NCBI GenBank assembly: GCA_963969495.1
Contig: OZ018323.1
Coordinates: forward strand, 74,744,920 to 74,808,919
Length of the DNA stretch: 64,000 nucleotides
Origin: Ceratothoa steindachneri
Lineage: Eukaryota; Arthropoda; Malacostraca; Isopoda; Cymothoidae
Direction: 5' to 3'
Shown here: in pieces, positions 59,982 through 64,000 of the stretch
Numbering within the stretch: the first letter of the stretch is position 1
Layout: the number at the start of each line of letters is the position of its first letter
Position numbers and translations under genes: made by a program
Notes under the pieces: generated by a model
The model's input: the letters and a program-made list of their open reading frames with translations, nothing else
Databases searched by the model: none
What the model was told of the DNA's origin: nothing

Positions 59982-61279
59982 TGTGATAGAACGAGTTAAT
60001 TTCAACTCCTATCCCATATTATTAAAAACCACGATGCTGCCCACGTGCATCTTCGATTTGAGGCTTGGAGTCTTATCTCAGCTACCGGATGCCAATGTTT
60101 AAACAAGGAGGTTATCGTCCCCCCGTTCGCCCCCATACGCCGACCTCGCCAGATCGAGTTAGGCTTATGAACAGATAAGGCATTGTTCCCCGGCCCGGCT
60201 GTGCGTTCCCTCCAAGCTTTCACTCCATTTTCCCCCACGCCAAGGAGATGTCCTGGCTATTTATATGGAAACTTTACCACTAAGATCAGATTGGAGATCC
60301 AGATTTTCGTCGCGAAACATCACCACGACCCTCTCTCCCTTTGTGCGCCAAGGGACCTCGACCTCGAGATTCACCATCACTTGTCCAGAAGGAGGACAAT
60401 ATTCCTTGAGTGCCAAAGGTTCGAGCCTTTCCGACGCCAAGTCCCAAGGCTTCCCCCTCCTGTTGTTCAAGGAGAACAGCATTAGAACAGCCATTGTTCG
60501 TTTTGAGCCCTTCGCCAAACAACGGTTCTCTTCCCCCCCCCCCTGTTGTTCAAGGGAGAACAGCATTGGAACAGCCATTGTTCGTTTTGAGCCCTTCGCC
60601 AAGAAACGGTTCTCTTCCCCCCCTGTTGTTCAAGGGAGAACAGCATTAGAACAGCCATTGTTCTTGAGCCCGTAGACAAGAGACGGTTCTCATTCCCCCC
60701 TTTGTTCAGAAGAGAACAAAGTAGAACAGCCATTGTTCTTCAAGCCGTTCGTCGAGTAATGGTTCTCCTTTCCAAGACGCCTCGTCAGGATCCTTTTATC
60801 CCCCCCCCCCCCTTCGGCTGGAACTCGCCAGCGGACCGAATATTCCTTCAAGTACCTTCCACTGCACCCTAATGAAAAGTTACGTAAGCCAAACGTCACC
60901 TTTTGAGTATTGATCCCTTTTGTCAATTCTATCCTGTGCTTTAAATGGTTTATCGAACCATCCCATCTCTTTAACTCTATATTTGTTTTACCTTTTTTAA
61001 TCCCTTAAATCCTTGGATTAGCCCGAGTCTCCACGACCCTTTCCATTCTGTTTATGTCAATATTTTCCGTTTTTGTGTTTTGTTTATAGTTATTATTAAT
61101 AAAACTCTATTTTATTAATGATAGCAATATTATTATCCTTGAGCTCAGTTCCACTTCTTAAGCATTTTGAAGATACATAATATCGGCCGCCAGACAGTAA
61201 ACGCACTCTAAAGATAATTAAGGAAGTTCCCTCAACGAATAGTGTAATATGTGGTATCGTCGGGAGTCATTCTACGACA
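59982..61279 (+). repeat. 3' LTR of Gypsy element 1
   Basis: Same length and layout as the 5' LTR. Differences are single bases plus length changes in C-runs (for example near 60458-60462 and 60532-60542). The tandem repeat is at 60462-60775. Confidence 0.96.
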
Positions 61280-61423
61280 AACCCCTATTTTTAAATATTT
61301 CTATTATCTCCCTTTTTTACAACGAAGACACCTAAAACTGATTAATCTTAGTTTTATTTTAAAAACAAAAACATATCTCTTATTACCTAATAGTTAAAAT
61401 TCTTGCATTTTTATAATTTGAAT

Positions 61424-61720
61424 ACCAGGCAATGGCTTCGCCACTCCCCCCTACTGTGAGAGCTTGCGCTTCGCTACTAAGATGAAAATTTAAAATCTAA
61501 AAAAAAGCAGCCATGGTTAAATTTTCATAAATTTTCGGAACTTGACCAATTGTAATTAATTTTCTTTTAAAACATACTTAAGTATTGGATAATCATTTTT
61601 TTTTTCGGAACTTAACCATTTTGTATTTACAAACTCTAAAGAAATTCATAGAAATTACCTGGATAAAAATTTAAAATATACTAACATCAGTCATTACCAA
61701 ACTAAGATGAAATTATTATT
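61424..61720. repeat. Dispersed repeat family R2, copy 2
   Basis: Shorter homologue of 43059-43451 (about 297 against 393 bp, so one of the threefold internal units is missing). Starts ACCAGGCAATGGCTTCGCCA and ends AAACTAAGATGAAATTATTAT. Confidence 0.8.
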
Positions 61721-62011
61721 CAAATACTAAAAAAAATCACCTTCTTAAATTATAGAGTTAGTGATGATGATGATGATTACCACTTCTGCTGCTTCCCATT
61801 TCCTATATAATTAATTTAGAAATATCTGATAACTTCTCTAAAAAATTCTTAATTTTGTGTATATTTATAATGTCATATCTTTGAGAATGAGTTCCTACCC
61901 GAAACGTCGGTACCAAGAAGTTAATATATAATAATGAAGTTCCTAAATTTAGCCTGCTTATTTATCCTAAGAATACGTATACTTCTGGCAACGCGCAACT
62001 CTTCTGCTCTC

Positions 62012-62018
<7 letters not shown>
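61721..62018. other. Unassigned stretch, possible Penelope-like 3' debris
   Basis: The box CCTACCCGAAACGTCGGTA near 61895 resembles the end of Penelope-like 3' regions, where similar GAAACGTCG boxes occur. There is no coding support. Confidence 0.35.

Positions 62019-62085
<67 letters not shown>
62019..62085. repeat. (AT)n microsatellite
   Basis: About 66 bp of AT dinucleotides. Confidence 0.97.
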
Positions 62086-62087
<2 letters not shown>

Positions 62088-62383
62088 CTTCTTAAGCATT
62101 TGCCTCCCTGTCACTTTTTAGATGAAACTTTTTCATCATTCTAATTTTTGGGGTTTCCAACTTTTGCCTTAATTTGGTTTTCTTTTCGTTTTATCTCATC
62201 AAGTGATGTCCAAACGGTAATTTTTGTTTGATCTAATTTCTTTGAATCTAGTCACATTCCCTGCCTACATAACTCCAATGGGGGTTTCTTAAATTTTGTA
62301 ATATATTCCGAAGTGACTATATTTTATCACGTTAAGTTATCCCAATCATAATTCGTTCATTGGTTCTTTGTTTTGATCAGAGT
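62086..62383. other. AT-rich spacer
   Basis: No feature seen. It may be the 3' end of the minus-strand RT relic that follows. Confidence 0.4.
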
Positions 62384-62860
62384 TTTAATATGTGTTTTTG
62401 GTCAGGTTATAAGTCTCTTCTCTATATGTTGCTGTTGGAATTATGCGTGGCTTATATACTTTTCTTTCCAGCAACATAGTTATTTTGCTTTTGAAGATGA
62501 TGACTGTCACTCCAAATGACTTCCAGCCAAAAGTTAATCTGCGTTCGATTAATAGATCTTTTTCCCTGTGAAATTCTAATTTCTTGTACATGATAGATAT
62601 ATTGGTGTATTATTATAGTTTGCTTGGTGTCATTTGGAATGTCTATCATGTCGACCTCTGGTTGGTTTGTCATGACATTAGTTTTTCCAAGATTGATTTT
62701 TAGGCAGATTCTTTGGTTTTCAGGTTAGGTTCTTGAAGTGTTGTTTGAATCTATTCCAACTTATCAGTTAAGAGCACAATATCATCTTCAAATTTCTGGT
62801 ATGTGTGATATTCTCCATCGATATTATACCTTTTGTCAGGTTAGCCTCCCGAAGAGTTAT
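62384..62860 (-). pseudogene. RTE-like reverse transcriptase C-terminal relic
   Basis: On the minus strand the frames give a FEDDIVLLTDKLE segment, with FEDD at complement 62781-62792, where the family has FADDIVLL. After stops and a frameshift, the frame in complement 62385-62591 reads IERRLTFGWKSFGVTVIIFKS then LLERKVYKPRIIPTATYREETYNLTK. That matches the pattern RRIxLGWxAFGKLxxIFKS, CLKRKVFxQCVLPVxTYGAETWTLTK of RTE-type and similar non-LTR elements. The upstream RT palm and endonuclease are missing, so it is a short dead fragment. Confidence 0.8.
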
Positions 62861-63455
62861 TATGGAGGGGAAGTAAACGATTTTTGAAATATATTATATC
62901 AGTGGCTTACTCCTTTCTGTAATTGAAAGATGTTAAATTTTATGCAATCTAATGTAGAATCTGATGTTTGAGTATTGTAAGGGAATGGTCACTTCCCCCC
63001 CCCCCTCGTTCACTCTTGGTGCAGTTCCAAGGCGGTCACCGCAAAGACATCCGGCCGAAGGCATCGGCGGGTCCAGCGTGACCGCAGCACTGCCCCAGAC
63101 CGTGCCATGAAAGAGGTCACCCCCCCCATCGTTCACTCGTGATGCAGTCCCAAGGCGGTGGTTACCGCAAGGACATCCGCCCCAGGCATCGGCGAGTCGA
63201 AAGTTTGACCAGAGGGTGGCATAACTCGTTGCCATGTAAGACCCTAAAGGTCAAAAAGGTAAGATCTTCCCCCAGGAGAGTGAGATCCAGTTTCAGGTCG
63301 AACAAAGAAATTGGAGACGGTTTTCTCCCAACCTCGATGGTTAACGAGGAGCCGATGTTTGACTTCGTGGGAAAGACCGTTTGAAAAAAAGAACTCTCCT
63401 GGGGCCGTCCTCAAGCCCCTCTCCCCCCCTTACCACCCCCAGTGGGGGTGCGAGG

Positions 63456-63463
63456 TATAAATG
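63456..63463 (+). promoter_or_regulatory. TATA-like box in LTR-like block (iii)
   Basis: GGTATAAATGAGG, 22 bp before the first tandem-repeat unit, the same arrangement as in block (i). Confidence 0.4.
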
Positions 63464-63484
63464 AGGAACTCTGAGGAAAATCGC

Positions 63485-63810
63485 GGTAGTATACGTCAGG
63501 CCAGGTGACGAAGTCCTCGGTTCCAAAACCGGGCTACCTTAGACTGGATAGGTAGTATACGTCAGGCCAGGTGACGAAGTCCTCGGATCCCCAACCGGGC
63601 TACCTAGACTGGATTGGTAGTATACGTCAGGCCAGGTGACGAAGTCCTCGGATCCCAAACCGGGCTACCTAGACTGGATTGGTAGTATACGTCAGTCTCT
63701 AGGTGACGAAGTCCTCGGATCCCCAACCGAGCTACCGAGACTGGAGAGGTAGTTTACTTGTGTCGCCAGACCAAGAAGCACCCTGCAAGAGAGGCAGGGC
63801 TACCTACCTT
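63485..63810 (+). repeat. Tandem repeat, about 65 bp x 4 plus a degenerate fifth unit
   Basis: Units start at 63485, 63551, 63616, 63681 and 63748 with GGTAGTATACGTCAGG, then CCAGGTGACGAAGTCCTCGG and CCGGGCTACCTAGACTGGA. Units 2 and 3 are almost identical. Unit 5 keeps only GGTAGT-TAC and the CTACC end. Each unit carries GGTAG near its start and CTACC near its end, so single-stranded copies could fold into stems. Confidence 0.92.
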
Positions 63811-64000
63811 AAGGGACTAAGAAAAAGCTCATCCTTGAGCTAAGTCCCTGGTTGTCAAACCAAACAATAAGTGAACTTTGGTAAGTTCGACTTACTCTCG
63901 CCAGAGAGATTCCTCATATCCTGGTGCACATTAAACTCCAGAGGTATTCCTCGTCTTTGAGGAATTAAGAAGAAGAAGGAAAAGGCTCCCCCTCGAGCCC

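Larger units (their letters stand above)
55717..61284 (+). mobile_element. Ty3/Gypsy LTR retrotransposon 1, complete insertion with internal deletion
   Basis: Two LTRs of 1298 bp each (55722-57019, 59982-61279) start TGTGATAG and end ACGACA (TG...CA). They are flanked by a perfect 5-bp target-site duplication AACCC (55717-55721 and 61280-61284). A TGG-box after the 5' LTR and a polypurine tract before the 3' LTR complete the structure. The LTRs differ at only about a dozen or so positions by eye, so the insertion is recent. The interior is only 2962 bp: gag, protease and RNase H are present, while the RT catalytic core and integrase are missing. It could only move with help from a related intact element. 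Confidence 0.96.
62976..64000 (+). repeat. LTR-like block (iii), truncated by the window end
   Basis: From a TG at 62976 the GC-richer block contains two direct repeats of about 110-125 bp (62988-63110, 63117-63212; shared CTCGTTCACTC-TG-TGCAGT, CAAGGCGGT, ACATCCG and GCATCGGCG). A C-rich stretch, a TATAAATG box (63456-63463) and a tandem repeat (63485-63810) follow. Composition and layout resemble the 1298-bp LTRs of Gypsy element 1. No partner LTR is in the window, so it is inferred. Confidence 0.5.

Noticed and set aside
62976..64000. Tandem repeats at the right edge as an rDNA spacer or satellite
   Set aside because: The TATA-like box and layout parallel the proven LTR better, and no rRNA sequence is visible; kept only as an LTR-like block.

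Overview
The window looks like gene-poor nuclear DNA from an animal, most likely an arthropod and possibly a crustacean. This rests only on the transposon mix and on very abundant (AT)n microsatellites; no host protein gene, rRNA or diagnostic gene was recognised, so the taxon is inferred. Nearly everything readable is transposable-element sequence, mostly decayed, in an AT-rich background.

Layout. 1-3.1 kb: (AT)n/(AG)n, then a mariner-type transposase relic. 3.85-9.2 kb: a near full-length but broken I/Jockey-type non-LTR element (gag, endonuclease, RT, RNase H). Three more pieces of the same family lie at 18.4-19.1 kb (-), 37.5-39.1 kb (+) and 45.8-48.4 kb (-). 10.95-12.2 kb and 29.15-30.46 kb: two copies of one Tc1/mariner-superfamily element with matching terminal inverted repeats; the first sits inside an (AT)n array. 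12.6-13.0 kb: BEL/Pao integrase relic. 19.1-19.3 kb: Gypsy integrase relic (-). 20.2-21.6 kb: LTR-like block with a 65-bp tandem repeat. 24.67-24.99 kb: a nearly perfect 317-bp hairpin. 27.3-28.8 kb: a fairly young L2-type RT. 31.4-34.3 kb: a Gypsy element reduced to gag and protease. 39.4-40.4 kb: two Penelope-like 3' ends arranged tail to tail. 40.5-41.2 kb: a probable new tRNA-headed SINE. 43.4-44.7 kb: mariner C-terminus, then a second Penelope-like relic. 45.1-45.8 kb: Tc1 relic. 49.4-51.6 kb: Jockey-type RT relic. 54.2-55.6 kb: a degenerate 5-bp-period satellite. 55.7-61.3 kb: the best preserved element, a Ty3/Gypsy provirus with two 1298-bp LTRs, a 5-bp target-site duplication and a 700-codon open frame from which the RT catalytic core is cleanly missing. 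62.4-62.9 kb: RTE-like RT relic (-). 63.0-64.0 kb: the start of another LTR-like block, running off the window.

The strongest observations are the 55.7-61.3 kb element (gag-protease-RNase H open frame kept across an RT deletion, integrase absent), the hairpin at 24.67 kb, the repeated occurrence of 65-80-bp tandem repeats downstream of a TATA-like box in three unrelated LTR-like blocks, and the undescribed-looking SINE. Two elements have independently lost RT and integrase while keeping gag and protease sequence.
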